This document shows, in pieces, positions 16,746 to 26,026 of a DNA stretch of 64,000 nt (its first letter is position 1; each line of letters begins with the position of its first letter). Under the pieces are notes generated by a model. That model had not been told where the DNA came from and made no database searches. It worked only from the letters and a program-made list of their open reading frames with translations. The stretch is from an uncultured Tropicimonas sp. (GTDB taxonomy: Bacteria; Pseudomonadota; Alphaproteobacteria; Rhodobacterales; Rhodobacteraceae), in NCBI GenBank assembly GCA_947495685.1, contig CANLZY010000019.1, forward strand, positions 55,189-119,188. Reading direction: 5' to 3'. Both the position numbers and the translations under genes were made by a program.

Positions 16746-18551
16746 ATGGACCTGAACCCCACGATCGCCCGCGTCACTGCACGTATTGCGGACCGCAGCC
16801 AGGACAGCCGGCACGGGTACCTGGAGCGGATGCGCCAGGCGGCAGAGGCCGGGCCGGCCCGCGCCCACCTGACCTGCGGCAACCAGGCCCATGCCTATGC
16901 CGCGATGGGGCAGGACAAGGACGCGCTCGCGGCGGGCCGTATGCCCAATGTCGGGATTGTAACGGCCTACAATGACATGCTCTCGGCACATCAGCCGTTC
17001 GAGCACTATCCCGACCTGATCCGCCGCGCCGCCCGCGAGGCTGGTGCCACCGCGCAAGTGGCTGGCGGGGTGCCGGCCATGTGCGACGGGGTCACGCAAG
17101 GCCAGCCGGGAATGGAGCTGAGCCTGTTCTCGCGTGATGTGATCGCGATGGCAGCCAGCATTGCGTTGAGCCACAACACCTTCGACAGCGCGTTATACTT
17201 GGGCGTGTGTGACAAGATCGTGCCGGGGCTGGTGATGGCGGCGGCAAGCTTTTCGCATTTGCCAGCGGTGTTCGTTCCGGCCGGGCCGATGACCAGCGGC
17301 CTGCCCAATGACGAAAAATCTCACGTGCGCCAGCAATTCGCCACCGGTGAGGTGGGCCGCGACAAGCTGATGGAGGCCGAAATGGCCTCGTATCACGGGC
17401 CGGGCACCTGCACGTTCTATGGCACGGCAAACACCAACCAGATGCTGATGGAATTCATGGGGCTGCACCTGCCAGGCGCCAGCTTTGTTTCCCCCAACAC
17501 GCCGCTGCGCGACGCGCTGACGGCTGCGAGTGTCAAGCGCTCGGTCGAAATCACCGCGCTTGGCAACGAATACACGCCGGTGGGCGAGATCCTGGACGAA
17601 CGGACCTTTGTCAACGGCATCGTCGGGCTGATGGCGACCGGTGGATCGACCAACCTGGTGCTGCACCTGCCTGCGATGGCCCGTGCGGCGGGCATCCAAC
17701 TGGCACTTGAGGATTTCTCGGACTTGTCGGACGTGACACCGTTGTTGGCCAAGGTTTATCCCAACGGGCTGGCCGACGTGAACCATTTCCACGCTGCCGG
17801 TGGCCTTGGTTACATGATCGGCGAGCTTCTGTCGGCAGGGCTGCTGCACCCGGACACCCGCACCATCGCGGGCGACGGGCTGGCGCTCTATACCCGCGAG
17901 CCAAAGCTGCGCGACGGCGCCCTGGTCTGGGAAGACGGCGCCGGACACAGCCTGAACGACAAGATCCTGCGGCCGGTCATCGATCCATTCCAGACCACCG
18001 GCGGATTGCGGCAATTGACCGGATCGCTCGGCCAGGGCGTGATCAAGGCCTCTGCCGTGGCGCCAGAGCGCCAGGTGATCGAGGCAAAGGCCCGCGTGTT
18101 CCACGATCAGGGTTCGGTCAAGGCGGCGTTCCAGGCCGGGGAGTTCACCGAGGACACGATCGTCGTGGTTCGCTTCCAGGGTCCGGGGGCCAACGGCATG
18201 CCCGAGCTTCATGGGCTGACCCCGACGCTGGCCGTGCTTCAGGATCGCGGGCTGAAGGTCGCGCTGGTGACCGATGGCCGGATGTCTGGCGCCAGCGGCA
18301 AAGTTCCGGCGGCCATCCATGTCAGCCCCGAGGCCGTGGCCGGCGGCCCCATCGCCCGGGTCCGTGACGGTGACCTGATCCGTCTGGATGCCGTGAACGG
18401 CACGCTGGATGTGCTGGAGGACGGCTTTGCCGACCGTGCACCTGTCACCGCCGATCTGTCGGCCAACCGGCACGGCATCGGCCGCGAGCTGTTCGAGACA
18501 TTCCGGCAGAACGTCGGCCCTGCGACCGCGGGGGCCTGCGCGATACTCTGA
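16746..18551 (+). CDS. edd: 6-phosphogluconate dehydratase
   Basis: A 601-residue IlvD/Edd-family [4Fe-4S] dehydratase that converts 6-phosphogluconate to KDPG in the Entner-Doudoroff pathway. The three cluster cysteines expected for the family are Cys-113 ([16 protein letters not shown]), Cys-155 (GVCDKIVPG) and Cys-222 ([15 protein letters not shown]). The C-terminal [19 protein letters not shown] is intact. AAGGAG lies before ATG 16746. Followed 84 bp later by eda, giving the complete lower Entner-Doudoroff pair. Predicted control by a LacI-type repressor at the promoter. Confidence 0.97.
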   Translation: MDLNPTIARVTARIADRSQDSRHGYLERMRQAAEAGPARAHLTCGNQAHAYAAMGQDKDALAAGRMPNVGIVTAYNDMLSAHQPFEHYPDLIRRAAREAGATAQVAGGVPAMCDGVTQGQPGMELSLFSRDVIAMAASIALSHNTFDSALYLGVCDKIVPGLVMAAASFSHLPAVFVPAGPMTSGLPNDEKSHVRQQFATGEVGRDKLMEAEMASYHGPGTCTFYGTANTNQMLMEFMGLHLPGASFVSPNTPLRDALTAASVKRSVEITALGNEYTPVGEILDERTFVNGIVGLMATGGSTNLVLHLPAMARAAGIQLALEDFSDLSDVTPLLAKVYPNGLADVNHFHAAGGLGYMIGELLSAGLLHPDTRTIAGDGLALYTREPKLRDGALVWEDGAGHSLNDKILRPVIDPFQTTGGLRQLTGSLGQGVIKASAVAPERQVIEAKARVFHDQGSVKAAFQAGEFTEDTIVVVRFQGPGANGMPELHGLTPTLAVLQDRGLKVALVTDGRMSGASGKVPAAIHVSPEAVAGGPIARVRDGDLIRLDAVNGTLDVLEDGFADRAPVTADLSANRHGIGRELFETFRQNVGPATAGACAIL

Positions 18552-18586
18552 CCTGTTGCACCCGCACGATCAGCCTGAAAAAAGAA

Positions 18587-18609
18587 GTCGTGGCCGCCCC
18601 GGCCGCGAC
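18587..18609 (-). terminator. Strong stem-loop between edd and eda, terminator-like on the minus strand
   Basis: GTCGTGGCCG-CCC-CGGCCGCGAC forms a 10-bp stem with one G-T pair. On the plus strand it is preceded, not followed, by an A-run, so only the minus-strand transcript has the hairpin then TTCTTTTTT arrangement of an intrinsic terminator. It may stop antisense transcription across edd, or act as a processing/stability hairpin in the edd-eda mRNA. Confidence 0.5.
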
Positions 18610-18635
18610 GTTCCTCCATACGCAAGGATGCCCCG

Positions 18636-19277
18636 ATGACGCCCCAGGAAGCCAGCAAGCAAGCCACCGATATCTGCCGACTCGCCCCCGTTGTTCCCGT
18701 CCTCGTTGTGCAGGATGCATCGACCGCCGGCGCGCTGGCCACGGCCCTTGTTGCTGGCGGTCTGCCCGCGCTTGAGGTGACACTTCGCACCCCGGCCGCA
18801 CTGGACGCGATCCGCGAGATGGCCAGGATCCCCGGCGGCGTCGTTGGCGCTGGTACGCTGCTGACCCCCGCCGACGTTCTGGCGGCGAAAGAGGCCGGCG
18901 CTCTGTTCGGCGTCTCGCCCGGCGCCACCGACCGGCTGCTGGATGCCTGCGAGGACGCCGACCTGCCGCTGCTTCCCGGCGCGGCCTCTGCCACCGAGGC
19001 GATGCGGCTGCTGGAACGCGGCTACACCATGCAGAAATTCTTCCCGGCCGAAGCCGCTGGCGGAGCCGCCGCGCTCAAGGCCATCGGTGCGCCGATCCCG
19101 CAGGTCACCTTCTGCCCGACCGGTGGCGTCACCCCGACCAATGCGCCGGTCTATCTGGCCCTGCCCAATACAGTGTGTGTTGGTGGCAGCTGGGTTGCGC
19201 CGGCAAACATGGTCAACGCCGGCGATTGGGCCGGAATCGAGGCGCTCGCCCGCGATGCGTCCATGCTCGGCCGCTAG
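18636..19277 (+). CDS. eda: KDPG/KHG aldolase (2-dehydro-3-deoxy-phosphogluconate aldolase)
   Basis: A 213-residue class I aldolase that splits KDPG into pyruvate and glyceraldehyde-3-phosphate. The Schiff-base lysine is Lys-134 in MQKFFPAEAAGG. The catalytic Glu-47 and the phosphate-side Arg-51/Thr-52 are in LEVTLRTPAA, and the C-terminal phosphate loop CPTGGVTPTNAPVYL is present. All active-site positions are intact. Immediately downstream of edd and probably in the same operon. The protein ends close to a convergent small gene. Confidence 0.97.
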   Translation: MTPQEASKQATDICRLAPVVPVLVVQDASTAGALATALVAGGLPALEVTLRTPAALDAIREMARIPGGVVGAGTLLTPADVLAAKEAGALFGVSPGATDRLLDACEDADLPLLPGAASATEAMRLLERGYTMQKFFPAEAAGGAAALKAIGAPIPQVTFCPTGGVTPTNAPVYLALPNTVCVGGSWVAPANMVNAGDWAGIEALARDASMLGR

Positions 19278-19303
19278 GACCACCTGAGGTGTTTCAAACG
19301 GCA

Positions 19304-19318
19304 TCGCCCACAGGGCGA
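19304..19318. other. Short hairpin between convergent eda and the glnE-linked gene
   Basis: TCGCCC-ACA-GGGCGA is a perfect 6-bp stem in the gap between two convergent genes. No T-run follows in either direction, so a terminator role is only possible. Confidence 0.3.
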
Positions 19319-19338
19319 AGCCGACAACGCCGGGCGTG

Positions 19339-19608
19339 TCACAGCCCGCGCCGCCCGCGCCACCCGCCCCGACGCGCCGCCGGGCGCCCTTGTGCCAAGC
19401 CTTCGGTCAAGACACCCGTCATCGGGTGATCCGGTGCGCTGTTGCCGTGACGCTCCAGCAGGGTCGGCAACAGGTCACGGGCGTCCGTGCCCTCGGGCAA
19501 CGACAACGCCCAATCCATGAAGACCGATCGGCATTCGCCCTCGGTGATGCCATCGATCCGGTAGGCCTCGCGGATCAATGCCTTCGGGTCGAAATTGTCA
19601 CCTTTCAT
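19339..19608 (-). CDS. Conserved hypothetical protein coupled to glnE
   Basis: An 89-residue protein beginning MKGDNFDPKALIREAYRIDG with the motif GECRSVFMDWALSLPEG and a basic Gly/Arg-rich C-terminus (RRGGWRGRRGL). The core looks like a conserved Rhodobacteraceae small protein downstream of glnE. The ATG overlaps the glnE stop (ATGA), so it is translated with GlnE; a role in nitrogen regulation is only suggested by this coupling. Soluble, no signal peptide. Confidence 0.8.
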   Translation of the reverse strand: MKGDNFDPKALIREAYRIDGITEGECRSVFMDWALSLPEGTDARDLLPTLLERHGNSAPDHPMTGVLTEGLAQGRPAARRGGWRGRRGL

Positions 19609-22406
19609 TCGGCGGGCTCCTGTTCAGGTGTCGGGCGCGACAGCACTTGCGTGATGATCTCTGCGGCGGCGGCGCGGCGCTCAGCCAGAACCGACATCAA
19701 ATCGTCCAGCGTCGTCAGTCCGGTCTCGCGGGCCATGACTTCGCGCCCGCCCTGCCCGAGCGTATCCGGGTTCAGCGGCCCATCGATCAGCAACCGCCCG
19801 ACGCTCTGCACCGATCGCTGCAACCGGTAGGTCGCGATCAACTGGTCGGCCTCGGTGCGGCTCAACCAACCCTTGCGGGCAGCCGCATGCAGTTGGGGGG
19901 GCGTGCGACGGGCGTGCGCGGCGGTCAGGAGCGCGCCGGTCTGGGACAGCAGCTCGATGTCCTGCATTCCGCCCGGCCCCCGTTTTACATCGAGCGGCCC
20001 CTGCTGCCCCTTTGCCTCGGCCAACCGCCTGCGCATGTCGCGCACGTCGGTCAGCACCTTGGCCGCATCGCGTGGTTGTGCCAGCACCTCCAGACGGATC
20101 TCCTCGATCTCCGCGCGAATCCCGATGCCACCGGCCACCGGGCGCGCGCGTGTCAGCGCGAGGTGCTCCCAGGTCCAGGCCTCGGTGCGTTGATAGGTGC
20201 CGAATGCAGCCAGCGATGTTGCCACCGGCCCCTGTTTTCCAGACGGGCGCAGCCGCATGTCCACCTCGTAAAGCCGTCCTTCGGCGGTGGGCGCGCTCAA
20301 GGCCGTCAAGACGGCCTTGGTCAACCGCGCGTAGTAGGTCACCACCGGCAACGGGCGCGGTCCGTCCGAAGTCTCCTCTCCGGCGGCATCATAGATCATG
20401 ATCAGGTCAAGGTCGGATTGCGAGTTGATCCAGCCCGCGCCCAGCGATCCCATCGCCAGCGCCACGCCGCCACGTCCCGGCGGGGGGCCATGTTTGACGG
20501 CGAAATTCTCGACAACCGCCGGGTACAACGCCGACAGCACAGCCTCGGCCACATCTGCATATTGCCGTCCGGCCTCTGCCGCATCGACGATCCCCCGCAG
20601 GTGGTGCACGCCGACCCGGAAATGCCACTCCTTGTTCCAGCGGCGCGCAACGTCCAGGCGCATCTCGTAATCGTCGGTCTCGGCCAGCAGCGCCCCCAGC
20701 TCGGCCCCCAGGGTCAATTTGCCGGGCCAGGCGGAAAAGAACGCGCCGCCGATCACCGCATCCAGAACTTGCGAATTGCGCGACAGGTAGTGGGCCAGCG
20801 CCGGGGCCGTCGAGGCGATGTCGACGATCAGCGTGCGCAGATGCGGGTTGGCCTCGAACATCGAGAACAGCTGCACACCGGCGGGCAGCCCGGACAGGAA
20901 GCCATCGAAGGCCGACAGGGCTTCGTCGGGGCGTGGCGCGGCGTTCAACCGGGCCAAAAGGTCCGGCTTGAGGCGTTCAAAAATCTCCTGGGCGCGGGCC
21001 GACCGCAGCGCCGGATAATGGCGCCAACGTTCGACGACCTCCGGCTCGTCGATGGTGACCGCCCCCCCGCCTTGCGGCACGTCGGGGGCAAAGAAGCTCT
21101 CGGCTGCAGACCGTACGGCGAACAGCCGGCGTGACAGACCATCCCGAAACCGATCCGTGTCGCCTTCGCCGCACATCCTGGCGATCCGGTCAAAGCCCTC
21201 GTCCGAGGTGGGCAGCGTATGGGTGCGGGCGTCGGCCACCATCTGCACCCGATGTTCGATCTCGCGCAGATACCGATAGTGGTCGGTGAACTCGGCGGCC
21301 AGACGGTCGGAAATCCACCCGGTCTTGGCCAGCTGCGCCAAGGCGGGCACCGTGGCACGCAGGCGCAGGCTCGGATCGCGCCCGCCGGCAATGATCTGCC
21401 GGGTCTGGGTGAAGAACTCGATCTCTCGGATGCCGCCGGGGCCAAGTTTCAGGTTACGCCCCTCAAGCTCGCCGGTCTCGTGCAGTCCCTTGTGTTCCTT
21501 GATCTTCAGCCGCATGTCGTGGGCGTCCTGGATGGCCGCGAAATCCAGATGCCGGCGCCAGATGAAGGGGCGCAACCGTTCCAGGTAGGCCTCGCCCGCC
21601 GCGATGTCGCCAGCGCAGGGCCGCGCCTTGATATGGGCAGCCCGTTCCCAGGTGCGACCGACGGATTCATAGTACCGTTCCGCCGCCTCCATCGACAGGC
21701 ACACCGGCGTGACCGACGGATCGGGCCGCAGCCGCAGATCGGTGCGCCAGACATATCCCTCGCCGGTAATATCGCTGAGCAGCGCGGACATCCGCCGGGT
21801 GGCCTTGATGAACCCCGCCCGCGCTTCCAGATAGTCGCCATCCGGATACCGACTATCGTCGAACAACATGATCAGGTCGATGTCGGAGGAATAGTTCAGC
21901 TCTCCTGCGCCCATCTTGCCCATGGCCAGCGCCACCATGCCGCCGGCCGTCGGCAGGTCCGCCTCGGTCTGGCCGGGGAACTTGCCGCGCTGGAACTCGC
22001 TTGCCAGAACCGCCTTCATGGCAAGATCCACCGACAGGTCGGCAAAATCCGTCAGCGCCCCGGTAACCTGTTCCAGTACCCAGACCCCGGCAAGGTCGGC
22101 CAGACCGGCAAACAGCGCGACACGCCCCTTGGCGCGGCGCAGCCCCGTTTTCAGCTCCGACGCGGACATCGGGCGAAGGTCGTCCGCCAGTCCGGGCAGG
22201 ACCGTCGCTGGATCGGCGGCCAGGGCCGCCCGCAACCAGTCGCCTTCGCGGGCCATCAGGCCGCGCAGGTAGGGGCTGCAACCGGCGGTTCCAGCCAGCA
22301 CATCCCGCAACTCCGGCGAGAGATCGGCAAAGGTTTCAGCAGCATCGGCTCCAGCCTGTTGGTCGAAGGCGATAGGGCAGCGGGTGATTGCATTGGCAAA
22401 GCTCAT
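19605..22406 (-). CDS. glnE: Bifunctional glutamine synthetase adenylyltransferase/deadenylase
   Basis: A 933-residue GlnE (E. coli 946) that adenylylates glutamine synthetase when nitrogen is plentiful and removes AMP when it is scarce, under PII control. Two nucleotidyltransferase domains are visible. The N-terminal deadenylase site is MGAGELNYSSDIDLIMLFD; the C-terminal adenylase site is LGAGWINSQSDLDLIMIYD. Both keep the DxD metal pair. Helical linkers with REIEFFTQ and GGMQDIELLSQ follow each domain. ATG 22406 is preferred; the open frame extends 88 codons upstream, but that stretch is not GlnE-like. Coupled to the 89-residue gene downstream. Confidence 0.96.
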   Translation of the reverse strand: MSFANAITRCPIAFDQQAGADAAETFADLSPELRDVLAGTAGCSPYLRGLMAREGDWLRAALAADPATVLPGLADDLRPMSASELKTGLRRAKGRVALFAGLADLAGVWVLEQVTGALTDFADLSVDLAMKAVLASEFQRGKFPGQTEADLPTAGGMVALAMGKMGAGELNYSSDIDLIMLFDDSRYPDGDYLEARAGFIKATRRMSALLSDITGEGYVWRTDLRLRPDPSVTPVCLSMEAAERYYESVGRTWERAAHIKARPCAGDIAAGEAYLERLRPFIWRRHLDFAAIQDAHDMRLKIKEHKGLHETGELEGRNLKLGPGGIREIEFFTQTRQIIAGGRDPSLRLRATVPALAQLAKTGWISDRLAAEFTDHYRYLREIEHRVQMVADARTHTLPTSDEGFDRIARMCGEGDTDRFRDGLSRRLFAVRSAAESFFAPDVPQGGGAVTIDEPEVVERWRHYPALRSARAQEIFERLKPDLLARLNAAPRPDEALSAFDGFLSGLPAGVQLFSMFEANPHLRTLIVDIASTAPALAHYLSRNSQVLDAVIGGAFFSAWPGKLTLGAELGALLAETDDYEMRLDVARRWNKEWHFRVGVHHLRGIVDAAEAGRQYADVAEAVLSALYPAVVENFAVKHGPPPGRGGVALAMGSLGAGWINSQSDLDLIMIYDAAGEETSDGPRPLPVVTYYARLTKAVLTALSAPTAEGRLYEVDMRLRPSGKQGPVATSLAAFGTYQRTEAWTWEHLALTRARPVAGGIGIRAEIEEIRLEVLAQPRDAAKVLTDVRDMRRRLAEAKGQQGPLDVKRGPGGMQDIELLSQTGALLTAAHARRTPPQLHAAARKGWLSRTEADQLIATYRLQRSVQSVGRLLIDGPLNPDTLGQGGREVMARETGLTTLDDLMSVLAERRAAAAEIITQVLSRPTPEQEPAE

Positions 22407-23325
22407 GGACGTTTGATGGCCTGCCTGCGCGCCTTGGTCAATGTGCCGAAAGGGATGCGGACCGCGTGCCATGTCGAAACATCGCGGCGGGGCCGAAGAC
22501 GCGCCAGACCCGGGGCCCTTGCGACCGGGCGACAGGCCCGTTCCCTCCGTCCATCGTTGTCTCGCACGGGTTTTCGAGACCGCCGCAGCACCCTGAGCGT
22601 TCCAGCCGCGCCGATCATCGACGGCAGTGCAGCCGGCGGTGGTCGTGTCTGGCATGATGCTGGACGCCAATGCCGCCCCGTCACAGCAGCACCAATACCT
22701 GCAATTTGCTCCGCAAAACCTCTTGTTACTCGCGGCATTGTTCTATGGATACGCTCAGGTCACACTTGCCCAGCATCCCGGCCAGCGATCTCCCCTGTCG
22801 TTCCCTGTCCTGTCCAGTCCTGTGATCGATGCAAAAGTGCGGTCTGAACATGAAGGTCCTTGCAATGCTCAGGTAGCTCCTCCCACGCGAAGGCGTAAGA
22901 CTTGGCCGGGCCCGACGTCATGGTCAGGACCGAAAAAAAGCAGGACGTGTGATCCGGGTTTCCAAGACTGTAAGGGATCTCATGGGGCTCCGTTACATCG
23001 AGACTATTGCCGCGAGTAGCGGCGCTGCACCGGACGTATCAAGCTTGAAGTCGCCCTTGGTGGTTGAATCGAAACCAATGCCACAATCGTGGCGGCACAC
23101 TTGATCTTCATCGCATCTCCAGAGAACAACTCGCGAGAAATTGGGTTCCGTCCCCGACGGTCCAAACCGCACGCCCATCGTGGCACACCGGGGATGGCTG
23201 ACCTTCGACACCGGCGACGGTGTTCGGGGGCGTGCTTTCCGGCAGCCCGATCGGCGCGCGACAAGAGCGCCTCCGCAGGGTTCGTCCGAAGCGACCGGTT
23301 GTTGGAAGTCGATCCAAATCAACAG

Positions 23326-23346
23326 AATGTAAATTCTATTCACATT
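23326..23346. promoter_or_regulatory. Palindromic operator, copy 1
   Basis: AATGTAAA-TTCTA-TTCACATT: an 8-5-8 inverted repeat matching in 7 of 8 pairs. The right arm is identical to that of the second copy 59 bp downstream. It lies about 100 bp before the DUF2852 gene. Confidence 0.55.
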
Positions 23347-23384
23347 ACCTATTGAACCCGCGGACAAGGCTCCCCATCTTGGAT

Positions 23385-23405
23385 GATGTGAAAGGCATTC
23401 ACATT
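23385..23405. promoter_or_regulatory. Palindromic operator, copy 2
   Basis: GATGTGAA-AGGCA-TTCACATT: arms pair in 7 of 8 positions (perfect ATGTGAA/TTCACAT). The ATTCACATTA segment recurs exactly in copy 1. The spacing (TGTGA-N7-TCACA) is one base longer than a CRP site. The factor is unknown. Confidence 0.55.
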
Positions 23406-23427
23406 AGTTCGAAACGAGGAGATTACC

Positions 23428-23868
23428 ATGACCACCGCAACAACCGTCACCAACCCGTCCTGGTTTGCCCGGGTCGAAGGATGGCTCGACGATCGCGGAA
23501 AGGGCGCCTGGATCGTCGCGATGATCCTTGGCTTCATTTTCTTCTGGCCTGTCGGCCTCGCCCTTCTCGCTTACATGATCTGGAGCAAGCGCATGTTCAA
23601 CAAAACCTGTGGCCGCAACCGTGGCCAGCACCGCCACAGCAGCTACCGGGCTGCGATGAAATCCAGCGGCAACTCCGCATTTGATTCCTACAAGGCCGAC
23701 ATGTTGCGTCGTCTCGAGGATGAACAGGAAGCCTTCGAAGCCTTCCTGCAAAGGCTTCGGGAAGCCAAGGACAAGTCGGAATTCGACGCTTTCATGGACG
23801 ACCGCGCCCACGCCGCCAAGACTGCCAAGGCCGACGCCGGCCCGGTTGAAACGGTCGAACCTGCCTGA
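23428..23868 (+). CDS. DUF2852 domain-containing protein
   Basis: A 146-residue inner-membrane protein. The DUF2852 signature is present: PSWFARVEGWLDDRGKGAWI followed by the helix AMILGFIFFWPVGLALLAYM and IWSKRMF. The C-terminal half is a cytoplasmic, charged coiled-coil-like helix (YKADMLRRLEDEQEAFEAFLQRLREAKDKSEFDAFMDD). GAGGAG precedes the ATG. The upstream duplicated palindrome suggests it is an inducible gene. The family is common in alphaproteobacteria and uncharacterised; an envelope-stress role is only a guess. Confidence 0.9.
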   Translation: MTTATTVTNPSWFARVEGWLDDRGKGAWIVAMILGFIFFWPVGLALLAYMIWSKRMFNKTCGRNRGQHRHSSYRAAMKSSGNSAFDSYKADMLRRLEDEQEAFEAFLQRLREAKDKSEFDAFMDDRAHAAKTAKADAGPVETVEPA

Positions 23869-23911
23869 TCCGACCTCCCCCCGGACGCCTCTTCCCAGGG
23901 CGTTCCCTCGA

Positions 23912-23936
23912 CGGCGCGCGGCCAGCCCGCGCGCCG
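23912..23936 (+). terminator. Stem-loop after the DUF2852 gene
   Basis: CGGCGCGCG-GCCAGCC-CGCGCGCCG: a perfect 9-bp GC stem 44 bp after the stop codon, followed by CTTTCG. Likely a transcription terminator with a short T-tract. Confidence 0.55.
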
Positions 23937-23999
23937 CTTTCGTCGAAACCAATCCTGATCGACATTCCGATTGAAACCCAGACAGAACAGAGGCACAGA

Positions 24000-24449
24000 A
24001 TGCATATGAGCGATCCACATTGGGGTCTTCCCGATCCCGTTACCCAGGCCGACCTTTATGCCGACATCCCGGTCAAACGGGGCGTGGCGTGGATCGTGGA
24101 TGCGATCATTGTGTTTCTGCTGACGCTTCTGATCCTACCGTTCACCGCCTTTACCGGGCTGTTCTTCTATCCCGCACTCTGGCTGTTCGTCAGCTTTGTC
24201 TACCGGGTGATGACGATCACCAACGGGTCGGGGACGCTGGGGATGAGGTTGATGTCGGTCGAGTTGCGCACATGGCGCGGCGAGCGTTTCGGTTTTGGCG
24301 ATGCGATGCTGCACACCCTGCTTTACACGGCCTGCGTGTCGTTCCTGGTGCCGCAACTTGTCTCCATCGTGATGATGCTGACCACCGCCCGTGCCCAGGG
24401 CCTGCATGATCTCGCCCTCGGGACAGCCGCGATCAACCGCAGTCGATAG
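24000..24449 (+). CDS. RDD family membrane protein
   Basis: A 149-residue protein with the RDD domain: after DPVTQADLYADIPVKRGVAW comes VDAIIVFLLTLLILPFTAFT, then a second helix pair around FFYPALWLFVSFVYRVMTI and a third, LLYTACVSFLVPQLVSIVMM. The conserved Arg and Asp (RGVAWIVDA) and the GTLGMRLMSVELR loop are in place. ATG 24000 is chosen over 24006 because GAGG is correctly spaced. RDD proteins are small transport-like membrane proteins of varied role. Ends before a perfect 12-bp stem-loop. Confidence 0.9.
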   Translation: MHMSDPHWGLPDPVTQADLYADIPVKRGVAWIVDAIIVFLLTLLILPFTAFTGLFFYPALWLFVSFVYRVMTITNGSGTLGMRLMSVELRTWRGERFGFGDAMLHTLLYTACVSFLVPQLVSIVMMLTTARAQGLHDLALGTAAINRSR

Positions 24450-24467
24450 ACATTGCAAAGCCTCGCG

Positions 24468-24499
24468 AACAGGGGTTGGCGAGACATCCAACCCCTGTT
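24468..24499 (+). terminator. Perfect 12-bp stem-loop after the RDD gene
   Basis: AACAGGGGTTGG and CCAACCCCTGTT pair perfectly around an 8-base loop, 18 bp after the RDD stop, followed by ACCGTTTATAAAT. Probably the RDD terminator, separating it from bpt. The T-tract is short, so termination may be partial. Confidence 0.6.
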
Positions 24500-24537
24500 A
24501 CCGTTTATAAATAATCTGTAGGTTTTCGTCTGTACGC

Positions 24538-25380
24538 ATGCGCCACACGCTTCCTCTTGCCCCGCAGTTCTACGTCACGGCCCCGCAGCCCTGCCCCTAT
24601 CTCAAGGGACGGATGGAGCGAAAGCTGTTCACGGCGTTGCAGGGAGAACATGCTGAACAGCTGAACAATACGTTGTCCAAACAGGGGTTTCGCCGGTCGC
24701 AGAACGTGCTCTACCGCCCGTCCTGCGCGGATTGCACCGCCTGCCTGTCGGCCCGGATCCGCGTGAACGATTTCACCCCCAGTCGCAGCCAGCGCAAGAT
24801 TGCCCGCCGCAATGGTCACCTGAACCGCGAGGCGATGTCGCCCTGGGCCACCGAAGACCAATACGACCTGTTTCGCAGGTACCTGGACAGTCGCCACGCC
24901 GATGGCGGAATGGCCGACATGGATATCTTCGAATTCGCCGCGATGGTCGAGGAAACGCCGGTGCGGTCGCGGATCGTGGAATATCGCGAGGCGGGCTTGC
25001 AGGCCACGGATGGCCCGCAAAGCGACTTGGCCGCTGTCTGCCTGACCGACGTGCTCGCGGATGGGCTGAGCATGGTCTACAGCTTTTACGAGCCGACCCT
25101 CATCCGTCGCTCCTTGGGCACCCACATCATTCTGGATCATATCGAGATCGCCCGCACCGCGCGACTGCCCTATGTCTATCTGGGCTATTGGGTGCCGGGC
25201 AGCCCCAAGATGGGCTACAAGGCCGGGTTCGACGCCTTGGAGATCTACAAGGGGGGCGAATGGCAACCAATCGGCGACCCTGCCGCGCATGATGCCGAGA
25301 CGCACCCGCTGTCGGTTGCCCCCATTGCCGAACAGGTCGCCAGGATCACCCTGCCCGACACGCGATCAACGCAACGTTAG
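24538..25380 (+). CDS. bpt: Aspartate/glutamate leucyl(arginyl)transferase Bpt
   Basis: A 280-residue aminoacyl-tRNA-protein transferase of the bacterial Bpt/ATE1 type, which adds leucine (arginine in eukaryotic ATE1) to N-terminal Asp or Glu so that ClpS/ClpAP can degrade the protein. Family blocks: [35 protein letters not shown] with the conserved cysteine cluster, [10 protein letters not shown], and the C-terminal [20 protein letters not shown]. Length is typical. Cytoplasmic. A VOC gene follows after 3 bases, so the two are cotranscribed. Confidence 0.95.
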   Translation: MRHTLPLAPQFYVTAPQPCPYLKGRMERKLFTALQGEHAEQLNNTLSKQGFRRSQNVLYRPSCADCTACLSARIRVNDFTPSRSQRKIARRNGHLNREAMSPWATEDQYDLFRRYLDSRHADGGMADMDIFEFAAMVEETPVRSRIVEYREAGLQATDGPQSDLAAVCLTDVLADGLSMVYSFYEPTLIRRSLGTHIILDHIEIARTARLPYVYLGYWVPGSPKMGYKAGFDALEIYKGGEWQPIGDPAAHDAETHPLSVAPIAEQVARITLPDTRSTQR

Positions 25381-25383
25381 CAG

Positions 25384-25773
25384 ATGCAGTTCCTGTCGGC
25401 TGTCAGTCTCGTCGTCCCGGAGTATGATCTCGCAATCGACTTCTACGTCGGGACGCTTGGCTGGGATCTGCTGGAAGACCTGCCCCAAGGCAACAAACGC
25501 TGGGTAACGGTGGCCCCGCCGGGCGGCCAGTGCCGTCTTGTTCTGGCCCGGGCAGACAACCCTGACCAACATGGCGCGATCGGCAAACAGGCCGGCGGGC
25601 GTGTCGGCTTTTTCCTGACCACCGACGATTTTGCACGCGATCATGCGGCGATGCTGACTGCCGGTGTCACCTTTCGCGAGACGCCCCGCAAGGAACCCTA
25701 TGGCACCGTCGCGGTCTGGGAAGACCCGTTCGGCAACGCCTGGGACCTGATCGAACCGGCACGCCCGCGTTGA
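25384..25773 (+). CDS. VOC family protein (glyoxalase/bleomycin-resistance fold)
   Basis: A 129-residue single-unit vicinal-oxygen-chelate protein: beta-alpha-beta-beta-beta opening FLSAVSLVVPEYDLAIDFYV, then FYVGTLGWDLLEDLPQGNKR and the closing GTVAVWEDPFGNAWDLIEP, which carries the usual metal-ligand glutamate. Possible functions are metal-dependent isomerase, dioxygenase or resistance protein; the substrate cannot be told. It starts 3 bases after the bpt stop. Confidence 0.9.
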   Translation: MQFLSAVSLVVPEYDLAIDFYVGTLGWDLLEDLPQGNKRWVTVAPPGGQCRLVLARADNPDQHGAIGKQAGGRVGFFLTTDDFARDHAAMLTAGVTFRETPRKEPYGTVAVWEDPFGNAWDLIEPARPR

Positions 25774-25979
25774 ACAACCACGGGATCCGGCGCGGCGAAG
25801 GTTGAAATCGGCTGTTGCCTGATCGGCATCCGGTGATTCTCGGATTGGATGGCCTTGTGTCTCGGCGCAGACGGCACAAGCGGAGTTGTTTCGCGCAGAC
25901 CTGAACGGACGAACCCGCGCGTGCCGCCGGCCACAGCCTTCGTCCGACCCTGCCACAAGGTGATTCAAGGAACAGGAAT

Positions 25980-26001
25980 GCGGGGCCCAAATGGGCCCCG
26001 C
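25980..26001 (-). terminator. Terminator of the TRAP operon
   Basis: GCGGGGCCC-AAAT-GGGCCCCGC: a 9-bp perfect GC stem, 26 bases after the dctM stop on the minus strand, followed (minus strand) by ATTCCTGTTCC. It lies between convergent genes and may work for both. Confidence 0.6.
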
Positions 26002-26026
26002 GCCGTTTGATTGTGGATGCGGAAGA

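Larger units (their letters stand above)
22407..23427. other. 1-kb intergenic region, no convincing gene
   Basis: Between glnE (minus) and the DUF2852 gene (plus). I find no tRNA or rRNA and no open frame with protein-like composition over its full length. The one curiosity is a 35-codon minus-strand frame at 23111-23004 with a good ribosome site (TGGAG) and a signal-peptide-like start MKIKCAATIVALVSI that then turns non-protein-like; it could be the remnant of a frameshifted exported protein. The right end holds two palindromic operator copies, listed separately. Confidence 0.6.

Noticed and set aside
19578..22847. Two long plus-strand frames over glnE
   Set aside because: Antisense of GlnE, which carries both nucleotidyltransferase signatures.
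22993..23367. 124-codon minus-strand frame before DUF2852
   Set aside because: Covers the operator palindromes, is mixed in composition and has no family resemblance over its length.
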